From NCBI RefSeq assembly GCF_005239225.2, contig NC_133297.1, forward strand, positions 12,016,147-12,080,146: DNA of 64,000 nt. The letters are read 5' to 3'. The notes under the pieces were generated by a model. The model was not told the DNA's origin. It saw nothing but the letters and a program-made list of their open reading frames with translations, and searched no databases. This DNA comes from Populus alba. Lineage: Eukaryota; Streptophyta; Magnoliopsida; Malpighiales; Salicaceae. Position 1 is the first letter of the stretch, and each line of letters opens with the position of its first letter. Made by a program: the position numbers and the translations under genes. Of the stretch, positions 47,901 through 60,664 are shown piece after piece.

Positions 47901-50900
47901 GTCACACTTGGGTATTTTTTCTATTCCTATCTGCCAATAGCTAATGAGCTCATTCTCATTGTTGTTGTTATTTACAAGTTTGAATTACGCTTGCTTGCAG
48001 ATTTCTTCCGCCAACTTCAGATAAGGAGGGGGTTACAAAAGCTTTAACAGGTACCTTTTATTATGTCTGCATCGGCCTGGGTTTCCCAGTAATTCCAATT
48101 ATTATGTCTCCAAAACAAATGTCTACAAAAGCTTTAAATAGTCCTGACATCATTTATAATGTTTGTGTACAGGTGTTTTCCAAAATGCTGTTGCTAAAGG
48201 AGTCAGCAATATAAGTTTTGGTGACCTTTTGGGAAATTTGGGAACTACCATGTGAGCATCTTGAGTGCAACTATGTTTGCAGGATATATGCTTTATGAAT
48301 GTTAAACAGTGAGTGGACCATGTTATTGAGAGAAACACTAATGTGGTTCAACATATATTTTATCGGTTTCTTTTCTTTTCCTTTTTTTTTTTCCTAGAAA
48401 CCAATACTTTGGCTGGGAATTGTTAAATAAATGTACTCAGGAAGTTGGATATTTTGCAATTGCCAAATTAAAATGCTTAATCTGGAAAATTAAAGGAAGA
48501 AAATGCATACCCTATAAGGCATTATGATGCTGAGAGAGGCATTATGATGCTGAGAGTTGCCATCACAAAATGGTTTTTGTAGCATTTATACATGCTAACT
48601 TTGATGTCGATATACTGCCAACATGTTACAACTTTTCACGTATTTTTTTCTCCTTGTAATTGGATTTCTTGAGATCTCTGAGCTTATGTACCTTTGTAGT
48701 CGATATGCTGCCACCATGTTACAACTTTTCTCGTATTTTTTCTCCTTGTAATTGGATTTGTTGAGATCTCTGAGTTTATGTAATGCTGCGTGCCTCTGAT
48801 GATTGTTTATTTCACTTGTTTACTCATCTAGACCTGAATTGAATCAATAAATTCTCTACAAATTTTTTTTGTAAAATCTCAACAATGATAGTGACTGAAC
48901 CAGAAACATAAAATTGTATCTGTATGTTACATATATTGATAACTATATTATTTTAAGTTTTCTTTGAGTTTCAATTAATTATTTTTATTTATTCACAGGT
49001 ACAAGCTCAAATTTCAAATTCCTTCATATTTTTCTCTTGTCATCCGGAGGTAGTCATGCTTTTCTTTGCTACTTTAACTAACATATTTTACCGGGCATTA
49101 TTTTCCGTTGTTCAAGATTGTAGATATGTCTCTTTTTATTTAATATCTATATTGCCTACTTAAAATCTTTACTCTTTTTTGGCCTTTAGTGTTGCAGTTT
49201 TGGAAGGCATTGCTATCGGTTTTAATCCAAATTACAAAGTTTTGGGTAGCACATATCCGTGGATTGCTAGAAAAGTACTGACGGACAGCTCACCACAGTT
49301 GAGGTCATCTTTGCAAGCTCTTCTTTATGAGGTGGCTGAAATAAGTAATTTATATTTTTGGATTTGCAAGTTTTATCCTGTGTTTTATTTCATTCTTTTC
49401 CCTTCTCAAGCTGTTGGTGTATATACTTGATATTGAAATATATTAATTTCTGCTTCTAACCATTTTCTTTGCAGAAAGGTGTTTTCAGAATTGATCGTCT
49501 AGAGTCACTGCTTTCAGAGGTGAGATTATCCATTTTTCTGTTCACCTCAGTAATAGCATCACAGGAAGCTTTTCTGGGTTGATTTGAAATATAACTACCA
49601 AGTTGAGAAGTTTAGATTTGAACCCCTTCAACTGTCAAAACTTTTTGCGATAGGATTCCAGCCATTGTTTTACCATTGCGGTTATAATACAAATTGAAAA
49701 TGGAGGTGTCCAAATTAAAGTGGTTCGTTTGAATGAGGGTTGTAATCCAAATTGACCCATAGCTAACATGATGTAAGTTGATATGTACCATTAACTTCAT
49801 TCCCGCTCACTTTAGTTGTATTCAGCTTGATTGTCATTGCCAAATGGCCACTGGTTTTGCAGCAGAAAAATGTTGTCATCTCACTCTGTGTTACAACAAA
49901 GCTACTAATGGCTTCAGGTTGTAATACTCCCTATTTGTCCTACCTTGGTTTCATGGCCTTGGGAAATATTTTTCAACAAATTGGCTGCTGTTTGTTATGC
50001 TATTATAATAGGTCACTGAAACTCAGAATTGTTTTTGGTGGCTACCAGATCCCTCCTTTCAGCAATCACGCTTTGGGAACTTAGCATTTTTTATTTTATT
50101 TAATATTTTAATCTCTTTGGTGATAGTAAATGAGCATATCCAGCTAAACATCACAATAAATCTTCTCTCTTCTGATATTTTATTTTCATAAAATTAATGT
50201 GCTCATAATTTTAAACAAATTCTGGCAGTCCCTTCGTGCCAGAACAGAGAAGGCCTTGGTTAAAAGCCAATTAGAGGACAATGACTCCAAAGTGGCTGTC
50301 AAGCAAATCCTTTCCTTCACATTAACAGAGAAGGTCTCTCTCCCCCCCCCCCCTCCGAGGTGTTTAATTTTAATGTATTTTAAATCTTTGATTGGATGCA
50401 TTGGCAGGGTGCCTTTGTGAGGGAAATACTCCTTCAAGAAATTGCCAAGGCAAGTGTTCTGGTTTTGTTCATTTCAGGTCTATGGTTAGTGACTGTGAGT
50501 TGAAGTTGTCAAAATTATCAGCAATAATAAATCTTATGCTCTATTGCTCTCTTTGCTTTTCTAGATTTTAAATTGCTTTTTTTTTTTAATGTGTGCAGGG
50601 TCTGGATGCATTTGGGCTAGCAACTCTTGATTATTTAACTTCTATGGCTAACACAAGCATTCCTTTTGCTGCTTCCTCTTCCTCTTCAATGACTGAAGAA
50701 GACATGATGAACTTGAGAACCTTCCGCCGGCTTATGTTAATCCTTTCAGGTTTCCAAAAGAATGGAGGCTCGCCTGTGGTAAGAAATGTGCCTAAGCTAT
50801 TCTTTTGGACGTGGTTTTGTGAAGTCCAACCATCCACCATAAATAAAAAATTTTAGAATACTATATGAATTATTGGATGCAAATCCTCCTCTTATTATTA

Positions 50901-52003
50901 ATGCTCACTTGAATGCATATATGTATTTGTTTGGAAGGCTATTTAAAATTGAGACTTGTTATCACTAAAAACTCACTTTTTGTAGTCATCCACCACCAAG
51001 CTCAAGGAAAATTATATCTTCTGCATTGTGACTCATGAGTGTTCTGCAGGAAACTGTAGAACCTGCTTCATGATTTAATCTGACTGGGTGCATTGTGGCC
51101 ATTTAGATGTGTTTAAAGTTGGTGATATTGCCATGTAGGAGTAGATTAGCTCTATAAAAGGATAATGAAATTCTTTCAATGGAGCTTATACTTACATTTG
51201 ATGCTAAAATTAACTAGAAGACGACGCCCATTCTTCCACTATTGTCTCTCTTGTAAGGAAATTTTGAAGAAGAGAAAAAGAAGTTCAATGTATCAACTAT
51301 TTCTTCTTCTTTTTCTGAGAAAATGTGTCGATCTTTCAATGTGTGAAAGTAGCGTCTTCCACAAGGCATTAGTTTTAACATTTCTATTTTGGCTTATAAT
51401 CTAGTCTACATTGTGCTGTAACATATGTTACTATCTTGTAGGAACTTAAAAGGACCGTCCCATCCAAGAATCAAAACATGTACTCGGAGGAAGCATCACT
51501 TATCTTTTATCAATTTCCATCAGTTGAGGAGATTCTGCCCATCCTTTCTGTTTTCCCTGAGGTAAGCTCTGATCTATTCATACATAGATACAATGCACAC
51601 GCCCAAAGACGCAAAGGCAAATATTAATATTGGCAGACACGTAAATTACCACACACAATCACTGAGAATTGTTTGAAATTGTGTTATACTTTAATAAGAT
51701 TATCGAGATTAAATTGTTAGGCCTGAAAGAATTTGTCTCTTGCATAGATGAGGGCTTATTAGAGAAGACTTTCTTTTGAAGTCCAAAGTTATATGCCAGT
51801 TATATTGTGGCATCTGAAGGGTTATTATTTTTTTTTTTTTGGATAAAAGAACTTCAATATCTGGTATACTGACTAAACTTGTTAAAAACACGTGGCAGCT
51901 TCCACCAGAATTGCAACAGCAGTTACTTCTCTTGCCGGCTGATCTGGCTGGAAGGTTGATTTCCCGTGTCACTGCCAGGACCATCAGGAGGGTGTTTCTT
52001 TGA
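44995..52003 (+). CDS. ABC1K5: ABC1-like atypical kinase, plastoglobule type (ABC1K5-like), 21 exons
   Basis: Exons: 44995-45345, 45458-45502, 45607-45645, 45777-45947, 46069-46221, 46342-46377, 46592-46635, 46764-46854, 47250-47291, 47400-47508, 47797-47911, 48001-48050, 48173-48251, 48999-49049, 49190-49331, 49475-49519, 50229-50333, 50408-50449, 50599-50778, 51442-51561, 51899-52003. Phases agree, giving 704 residues. The N-terminus is Ser/Asn-rich and transit-peptide-like. ABC1/UbiB kinase motifs in order: KIAQ in place of KxGQ (AYIKIAQAVSSRP), Ala-rich loop AAASLGQVYQ, lysine in VVAVKVQRPG, EMDYIKEAKN, catalytic YHADPHPGN, DFGMMG. Plastoglobule ABC1 kinases influence prenyl-lipid metabolism. 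The choice of ABC1K5 (At1g71810) over ABC1K3 rests on recalled sequences and on CSTF64 nearby. Confidence 0.88.
48606..48785. repeat. 93-bp tandem duplication in intron 13 of the ABC1K5-like gene
   Basis: Copies start at 48606 and 48699 (GTCGATATRCTGCCAMCATG) and differ at few bases. A shorter 21-bp tandem duplication (AGGCATTATGATGCTGAGAG) lies just before it at about 48518-48559. Confidence 0.85.
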
Positions 52004-55000
52004 TTTCAATTTAATTAAGGGAAAGCGGGAGGAGATATCCGTATGTTTTTCTCGTCTCTGACAGCTACTTCCACAGAAAATTAAACCACATAAAAAAACT
52101 CACGAGATAGAAGATGGCTGATATTCTTGGAAACATTGTTCCCGTCAGATCCTTCTGCGATTGACACACACATTACCTGAAAATGGGGTAAAATTCTAGC
52201 ACTGCTGCATTCTTTTTATAAAGGAAAAAAAAAGTCAGAAAATGTTCCAAAATCATTGAATCTGAATCGGAAAACCAAATCTAGTTACATGCATGAGATT
52301 TTGAAATAAAGGAACTCTCCATTTAAAAGGGCATTCTGTACAGATTTTTTTCTGGAATTCACCAGTTCGTTTCGTTTTATTGCCAAGTCTGATGGTGAAA
52401 GCTTGACGTTGGTGTTCCCTTGGCTTTTAAGTGTGACAAACAGAATATAGAGTAATACTCTAATTTTTTGAACAAGGAATCGAAATGAAGCAGATGAAAA
52501 CTATATGCATTTTTGCTATTTCACGGTACTGTTTATTTTTATAGGTTACAAGTGTTTCTGAAAAAAATTAGTTTTTTTTTTAAATTAATTTGTTTTAATA
52601 GTTTTATATCATTTTAATATAACGATGTTAAAAAAAAATTAAAAAATTTTCTAAATAAAAAATATTTTGAAACAATATTCTGATTAGCTGTTCTGATTTC
52701 TAGTTGATTTTTTCCAAATAAAAAATATTCTGATTTCTAGTTAAGATTGGATATTCCTATTTATAATATTTTCCTTTTCTTTCATTTTTATGAAATTCAT
52801 GAAGCGAGACCTTAAAAACCTAGAATATAAGGAAAGACAGGTCTTTGCTCCCCGCCATTCCCAAGTCCCATCCAAACCTCTGGTCTTTACATTAAGAGAA
52901 GGATAAGAGTCTAGACATATCTTCAATTGCCTCTTCCCCGTGTGAACAGCAGACATAGCTTCTTCAATCTCCTTGGATTACGAGATGAGAATATATATAA
53001 TTTGACTCAGGCCGTTTTTTTTTTTAAAAAATAAACCCGGTTAAACAGGTTATTTTAATGTTTTTTTTACATAAAAAATTCAGAATATAAATAAAAAAAG
53101 TTATCAAAGCATCTAATGAAATAAAATAATAACCATTAATATAAATAAACAAAATAAAAAGTTGTTACTAATAACTAAAAGAAAATTTTTTTAAAAAAAT
53201 AAGAGATGGATGTAGATTAAAATATTTAATCTTGTAAAATGAGATATTTATTTATTTATGTTAATCAAATTTATTTTATTAAAATTAATAAAAGATAATA
53301 AAAATATAAATAGAAACATATAAAATTGAGTGAATAAAATTAAAAAAAAAATACTATGTAAGATTGATTGGACATATCAAAAATATTATTTCAAAATAAG
53401 TATTTTTATATATATATATATATATATAATGAAGCTTGTCTGTAAAAAAAAAAAATCAATAAAAACTAAACACAACAAAATATTTTTTTAAAAAAAAACT
53501 ATTCAAAAAAAGCTTGGAAACCTCATTGCCTAGGTTATGAGAATGGAATAAAACAATAAAAAAAAATTGAAAATAACTACAACCAACATTTAAAAAAAAA
53601 ATGATGCAGAATAATGAAACCGTAAAAAAAAATGGGAAAAAAAAAGGAATCTCCAACCATATCAACTCTTAAAACTTGTGATTCGTGTAATTAGATTGGA
53701 TCCATGATAAATAAAAAAAATCAAAAAGCTTAATACCTAACAAATTAAACACTAAATAGTGAAACTAGAAAAAAATCTATAAAATGAAAAATTATAATTA
53801 AAAGAATGAGGTTGGGAATCAAAATTTTAAAAAAAAAAAATTAGAGGGCATAAAAAAAACTAACATTAGTGTTAAATTGAAAAGAAAAAACTTTAACAAA
53901 AAAAAAATCAAAAGAGTAAGGGTTAAATTGAAAGAAAAAAAATAACATGAACTTTGATTTAAGAACGAAATTGAAAACAACAAAACTTTAATAAAAGAGC
54001 TAGGGAAATAAATCGAAAATCAAAACAATAAGGACAACATTGGAAACAATAATACATGACAAATTGTAATTCAAGAATGAAATTGAAAAGATTAAAAAGT
54101 TTTTCAAAAAGGATAAGGAATAAAATAAACAATCAAAAACTTAAAAATCAAAATTGAGAAACAAATGAAAAGAGGTCTGGAGAGCACTTTTGTTGGGAGA
54201 GAGAGAACAACAAGAAGAAAAAGAAAGTAACAACCATTGACGTTAAACCGTTCATCAAGTACCACCATGTGCAGCACTATGAGAAAGAGGACATGATGGT
54301 GTTTTCGATGATATAATGGGACAACATATTTGACCATGGAAATACGTCAAAAATAACTCCCAAAAAACATGAACGCACCCTACATGCTATCTACTTTTTA
54401 ATTTAAAAATTAATTAATTAGAATAAAATATCTAAAACACCTCTTGTTATCCCGGCATTAAACAAAAAACCCTCACGTGAAAAGAAAAAAACATCATTGG
54501 ACTCTTTCCTTATTTTTTAGTGATTGTAAGGGCAAAAGGACCCTTTCATAATCTGGAAGAAATGCAAAGACATGGATACCCTTTGCAAGCAATTTAATTT
54601 TTTTGATCTAGAGGGGAAATAAATAATTATATTTAAAAAAATAGAAGATGGTAATAACCTCTAGCAATTTTTTTAATAACCAATTGATATCTTTGAAAAA
54701 GATAAAATTACCCTTAGAATCAGAGCACCCAAAATTCTCTTCAAAGAACAAAATTGATGTTAGGCTGTCATGATGCACAATGTATATATGTTTGTAATTG
54801 TAGTAACAATAATGATTTAAAGTGATTTTTATTTAAAAATACATTAAAATAAAACTTGATTTTGGTAAAAAAATAAAATAAAATAGATGTTTTCCGACTT
54901 CAGGCATGACAAGGCATTAACCATAGCCACACCGACACTGCAGGCATGCCAAAAAGAGAGGGAATCAAAGTGCAAAATAACGCGACAAAACCATCACACT

Positions 55001-55092
55001 CATTGCACTGTGCAAAACCAGAAAGATGAACCAAGCTAGGCAACCGACAAAAGAAGGACAATAAATAACATGAAGCAGTCATTACACTGGGA
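52004..55092. other. Intergenic, AT-rich repeats
   Basis: Includes a MITE-like copy at about 52550-52700, an AT microsatellite at 53408-53430, and a purine-rich repeat (GGGTTAAATTGAAAGAAAAA-like) at about 53780-54200. That repeat looks like the reverse complement of the pyrimidine-rich block at 44200-44720. No gene supported. Confidence 0.5.
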
Positions 55093-55296
55093 AGATGGTT
55101 CCTGTTGCTTTTTAAAATATTATTTTTTTAGAAAAACATGTTAATAATTTTATTTTATTTTTTAAAAATTATTTTTTAAATTAGCACATCAAAATAATTT
55201 AAAAACATCAAAAATATATTAATTTAAAACAAAATAAATAAAAAAATTTTAAATTTTTTCAAAAATATTTTTAAAAAACACTCCCAAACCAAGCAA
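55093..55296. mobile_element. MITE-like element, about 200 bp
   Basis: The left side reads GGTTCCTGTTGCTTTTTAAA and the right side ends AAAACACTCCCAAACCAAGC, with AT-rich self-complementary interior blocks (AAATTAGCACATCAAAATAA). This is the best-preserved copy of the AT-rich short element also glimpsed at 18586, 41440 and 52550. Confidence 0.5.
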
Positions 55297-55945
55297 GATC
55301 TGCTCCGTCAACCACGGGCACATTCATCTTCAATGCAAGAAAACACACAAGCTGAAAACAGGCAAACTTCTCAAGCAAAGAACATAACACGAGATCATGA
55401 GCAATATTCAACGAACAATTGCGAGTCATCATAGAAACACACAATGTCGATGAACAAACAGGAAAAGAAAAGGGCAAAGATCATAACAATGTGGAAAATC
55501 AACCATGAGAATTACTGGTAAAAAAAATGCCCAAGTTGAGCACAAAAGAGCGTGCCCAATGGGAAACAACAACAATAGAAAAAGCTTATATAAGAGGCTT
55601 ATAGCAATATTACACCCTAATTTTGACGAAATATATACAACAAAATAAACATATAATAAAACAATAAACGTAGCTGGAAAGGGCCACGAGGACCTAACAC
55701 GGAAACCAAATCGAAAGAACCAGACCGATAAAAAAGTCATAAACTCCCAGCCATTCCGAAAGAAGTCGCCACTGCGCGCCAAGCCATATGAGAAAACAAA
55801 GAGATAAAAATTGAAAATTGATGCCAAGCCACATAAAGCTTTTGAGAGCGAGATGAGCCACCAAAGACCAGGAAAACGAAGAGATGAGAGGCGAGATTTG
55901 TGAATTCCACTGCTTGAGTACACTGTGTCATGCCTCACAGGTCAC
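55297..55945. other. Anonymous segment with raised GC content and long minus-strand frames
   Basis: Bounded by AT-rich DNA on both sides. The minus strand is open for 169 codons (55938-55429) and in a second frame for 64 codons, but the translation is hydrophobic, Phe-rich and without any domain. Could be a non-coding transcript, a remnant of unknown origin, or the 5' part of an unrecognised element. Confidence 0.3.
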
Positions 55946-56441
55946 AGTGAAAGTCTGACCTTTTAGCTTTTGTTATAATGGTGGAAAAATTTAAAAAAAA
56001 AAAAAAATCTTTGTTTTTTTTCCAGTTTGGAAAAATACATTATTTAGGCACCGAGTTCTTTTTTTCATTTTTCTTAGAAAAATAGAGCATATTGATCCAT
56101 CATTGAACATGGTCTAGAATTTCTAGTTCAAATGCAATATTTTTCTATCTAAAAAATTACTATGTTAGTTTTTCAATTTTACAAATTTATAACGAGTTTT
56201 GAAAACACGGTTAATTTAGAATCTTTAAAATATGTTTTTTAAACTTGATGTGAATTAAAAAAATTAGTTTTTTTAGAGAGAAATATTGCATTTGAACAAG
56301 AGAAATGTTGCATTTGAACCAATAATCCATGGAACGATTATCCGAACTGCAAACCCAAAGCAACTAGCTGCCGGTGGATATTAGCTCTTACTGTCTTACA
56401 GGAGACTTTCATCAACACCTCTGTAGTAAACACCGGACAAA

Positions 56442-59400
56442 TTAAAACGAAGAAAATTCAGGCAGGTCGAGAGGAAAATGTGAGTTGAACGTCTTCTTTT
56501 TGCCTCTTAAATACTTCTCGATTTGTTCAAGCACCTGCCAAAATTTAAGTTGAGATTAGAAAAAACATCATCGGAAATTTATGTTCCTCATTTCTTCTGT
56601 ACAGCCTTGATGAGTTAGAGCACAAATAGAACCTCAATTGCTATTATGGTTGGCGTGAGATGGGAGACATCCTCTTCCAAATCATCAGCAAGCTCTGTAA
56701 ACAAGAACGACATGTAGACCCATGTTTTCTTTCCCCTCAAACTCAATCGAATAGAAGATTTAATGAAAGGGAAAGAAAGGAATCATTCAGCATGTCAATG
56801 GCGCACATACTTGAAAGAGAAACAGTAACATCAGCGCTGGAATACTTCTCTACTCGCTTTTCCAAAAGAGGAGACAAACTCATCAAAGCCTGTGAGGATG
56901 TTAGAGAGGGATGCTTTAGAACTAATAATTATATCTTAAATACACTCAATCCTACCAGCTACTCACTCTCCAGAGTTGGTGGAAGGATGTTCAGAATGGC
57001 AGAAACTCACCTTTGTGTAAGGATCCCCGGAATCGAAGTCCAAAAGAGGACGGGAATCAGTTCCTACAGCAGCAATTCTCCTTGCAAGGGCATCCAGAGG
57101 TACATCTAAAAAGACAGTGATGCCTTTCCTCATGTATTCCCTTAAAATCCAGGGAACACAGTGGATTGTTAATTCAAATGAGAGTATAAGGTTGTATGAT
57201 TAGAGACCAGAGCAAAGATTATACCGATGATTCAAGCATACCAATTGATTGGATGAAGGACTGCACCGCCGCCGGTAGCAACAACTAGCTGAGACTTTGA
57301 AGACAACTCTTGCAACGCCTTACTCTGAGAAAAAAACAGTGCAAGCAGTTACTTTATTATCCAATGAATAATATACTATAAAAAAATCCCGATTGCACTT
57401 GATATTGAAGTTATTAATGACGAATTAAGATGCTGTTATCAGGACAAACTAAGGTATTATCCAGAAATGCATTTGTGAAAAATAAAAAAAAAATAGAACA
57501 GAAGATTATTTCACTTGAACCAATTCCATAACAGATATGATGTATCAAAATTCAAGATGTTCATGGGATAAGTTTTTTAGTGTTTGGATAATAGTTAATA
57601 AAAAAAATATTCAAGCATACAATTTTTTTTCTTCTTAGCCGTAAGAAGTACCTGAATTAATGATAAAATCTCAATGCCTGCAAAAATAATCTCAATTGAT
57701 GGTATTTAAAAACCTTTCAATGATAAAATTAATAATTTTTAAGAAAAAAGCAATAAATAAAAGAAAATAACTTCAAATTCCAAGAACAAAAATATTTGTT
57801 CTTGTTTTTTAAATTAATTTTAAATTAATTAATACTCTAAATATATGTAAAGTTTTAGAATAAAAAAAATTTTGAACATTTTACCTAAATGATTCATGGA
57901 ATATTTATAACCCATGAACCTTGTTATCTTCATGAAAGAAAAAGATTGGAAAGATTTTTGTTTTTAATAGCATTAATGATGGATTAATGACAGATAAATA
58001 TCTCTTATAAGTCATTAATAAAATAATAAGTGTTGGAGAACCTATAAGATATATTTTATACACATCTATAGATATAGAGAAATCATTACCCATGACATAA
58101 ATAATTGATGTAATTAATCTAAAAATATAGCTGCATGGTCCTAGATTTCTAAGGCTAATTGGACCTGACATATAAAAAAACTCATATAAAAATAGAATAT
58201 TTGTTCATCAAGTTCATAGATAAAAAACAATGATGCTTTATATTTTTAATTCCGCTTCCCCTTATAACCCTCCCCCCTGAATGGTTACTAAGGCAGGCAA
58301 CCAAAAGTACAATGCAGAGGAGATGAAAACAAACCTCATTGTCTCTGAAGACACTCTCACCATGCTGCTGAAATATTTGAGCCACTGGGATTTCTCCAAC
58401 AGCTTGTTCTACGCAGGTGTCGCTGGAAAACCAGCAAGAATTTACAAATCCATGCAAAACAAGAATGATAGAAGTACAAAGTGCCGAGAGCATAGCCAAG
58501 AGCTAGATTTACAAAGTAATAACCCAATCATGAGAGTCCGAGCTAGATTTACTCGAGGGAAATTAATGTAGATATGGCAGAGGTAGTCAGGGAACAAACC
58601 TATCTGCAAAAGCATAACCAAGAGCCTCCGACAAGACCTTGCCGACGGTTGTTTTTCCACATCCCATCATTCCTGCGTTTACACGCTATAATGAGTTGAA
58701 TAGGAAAAAGAAAAAGGGCTGTCTCCCGGCCCCGGAAAGGAGTTCGAATTTAGAGAGGGAGCTGACCGATCAGAAATATACAGCAGCTATTTAAGCATGG
58801 GGCAAGCTCTTTCGCCTTTTTCTGCAATAATGCAGCAATCCAATCATACAAATTCGACCGAGTCTTAAGTCAGTCAGCTCAATGTCTAGCTAGGTCTCAA
58901 AGTTAGATACCATTTACTGCTGCCTACATATCGAATTTCTAAATCATCATTTCCACAACATAAAATATTTAATTTGTCAAGCTCCATGCATGCACAGGCT
59001 CAGAGAGAACAATATCCCTTACCTTCAACAACCTTTCATCGAAAAATGCATAAAGATCTCCTGATTCCATTCTAGGAGCTACAAAACACGCAGGGTCAAG
59101 AAGAAAAGTCATAAAAGACAGCTTAATCTGGTATATTTTACAGATATGAGAATAACATTTATGGAACTAATCGACAAGCAAAGCAAGTACTTCTACACAG
59201 CACAGAAAATAGCTAAAAATAAATTCCACATTCTCAAACACTCCAATCTCTTCAGTGAAATACATCTCAAGTTAATGCCACTGTAAAATTAAATCACGTT
59301 GTCTATATATACACTAAAAATATGTGAAGTAAGTTAGAATGCTACTGTGATAGTAATCATCTTCTTACCATGCAGCATTGTATGAGTATTAGAGGAGGAT

Positions 59401-59479
59401 GGCAAAATCTGTAGGTAATAATGTAACTGGTGCAAAGTTGCAGTTCTTTGGGGTACATCCACGTCGAGCACTGGTACTC
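56442..59479 (-). CDS. SK: Shikimate kinase, plastidial (first exon not resolved)
   Basis: Minus-strand exons: 59479-59369, 59078-59023, 58821-58767, 58672-58600, 58422-58335, 57324-57242, 57140-57011, 56889-56811, 56694-56633 and 56534-56442. GT-AG junctions keep phase, giving 276 residues plus whatever lies upstream. It phosphorylates shikimate with ATP in aromatic amino-acid synthesis in plastids. Motifs: P-loop [20 protein letters not shown], then DSDTCVEQ (shikimate Asp), VFRDNE (Arg/Glu), [12 protein letters not shown], a lid with [14 protein letters not shown], and C-terminal [20 protein letters not shown]. The first listed exon opens with two bases of a split codon, so at least one 5' exon exists. 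A candidate at 61708-61652 encodes MFTITVKIPFCISLSRRKM but ends in the wrong phase to join directly. Confidence 0.88.
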
Positions 59480-59489
59480 CTGTTGATCA

Positions 59490-60377
59490 GCATCATTGAT
59501 ATTCATTGAGTCTTGCAATGGAAAACGACAATCAAGTTAACGCCACAAATGAAAAAGTGTTTTTTGCTGTGTTATCAATTTCAGATCTTTGAAATAATAT
59601 ATTTCCTGTAGCAAATTTATGTAAATATTTTTCGAGTAGTATCACTCACTTTTCAACCACCATCACCTTTCAACAACTATATTACCACTATAGTGTAGTC
59701 GTTATTAGTTATTTGTTTTTTTATTGGTTGCTACTAAATAAAAACAAGAACAAGAGAATAAGGTAAATAAAAAAGAGAAAGATAATGCAACTAGAGTGTG
59801 AAAAGTGTAAATTTGAGAGAAAATACCAAGGTGTAAGAATGAAACACTGAGTTTTAAAATTATATTGGGGTTGAATTGAATATTTGTATCATTCTTTTAA
59901 TAATATATAATTTGTTGTTTCCATGGATGTATCCAATTTTGAGAAACCATGTAAATCTATTTGTTTATGTTTTTTTTAATATTTTGCTTTTGGTTCAGTA
60001 TACTCAACATGACCAGCTGACCAATATCACAGTGTTCTTGTCTGCATGATCGGTGTTTGCCTTGCAATCTATTTTTTAAGGTTATTAAGATTTAATCATG
60101 GCAATCACGTAATAATTAAGGATCTTTTTCTTTCAATCAAGCAACGATGACTTATTTTAATTTTATGTGCAGTATTTTGTAGCATGATCCTCTCTTTAGT
60201 TTTAGGTACTTTTTATTTTGTATGTAACTATTCTTTAGACTGTTTTGTTTGCTGGAGCATAACTTGCCTCCGTACCAGAGAGATGCAAGATAATCTGGAG
60301 GGAAGAGAAGTACTGTTTTGTTTGTTAGCGATAACAGCCACATAAGATGTCTTGCGGGCAAACATTGTGTAAATTTA
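59490..60377. other. Region upstream of the shikimate kinase exons, no gene resolved
   Basis: It may lie inside the first intron of shikimate kinase. A minus-strand frame at about 60345-60152 starts MWLLSLTNKTVLLFPPDYLA and could be an exon, but its phase and splice sites do not settle it. Confidence 0.3.
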
Positions 60378-60664
60378 TATTAAAAAATAATATAAATTAT
60401 ATTTAAAAATTTTATTTAATAATTTAAGTTATTAATTTAAAATAATTTTTTAACATGAGAACTTTGATGAATAAACGATCACAAATTTAAATCTCACTAT
60501 ATTTATTTATTTAACAAAAATTAAATACAAGATAATACAGGTCCGTACAAGTTTTAAGTTCAAAAGATTTTTATTTGAAGGAATATGTTAAAAAATAATA
60601 AAAATTATATTCTTAAACTTTATTTAATAAAATTTAAGTTATTAAATTAATATGATTATTTAAT
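60378..60664 (+). mobile_element. Decayed copy of the same TRIM family
   Basis: LTR-like blocks at 60378-60454 and 60586-60664 (spacing about 208 bp) align with the 78-bp LTRs at 34.4-34.9 kb, and the internal part keeps ACTTTGATGAATAAACGATC and ACAGGTCCGTACAAGTTT. Most differences are C to T or G to A. The primer site has become TGAGAACTTTG. Confidence 0.7.

Noticed and set aside
55429..55938. 169-codon minus-strand ORF as a membrane protein gene
   Set aside because: Hydrophobicity comes from T-rich codons (Phe/Leu/Val). No topology pattern or family match, and a second frame is also open over the same DNA.
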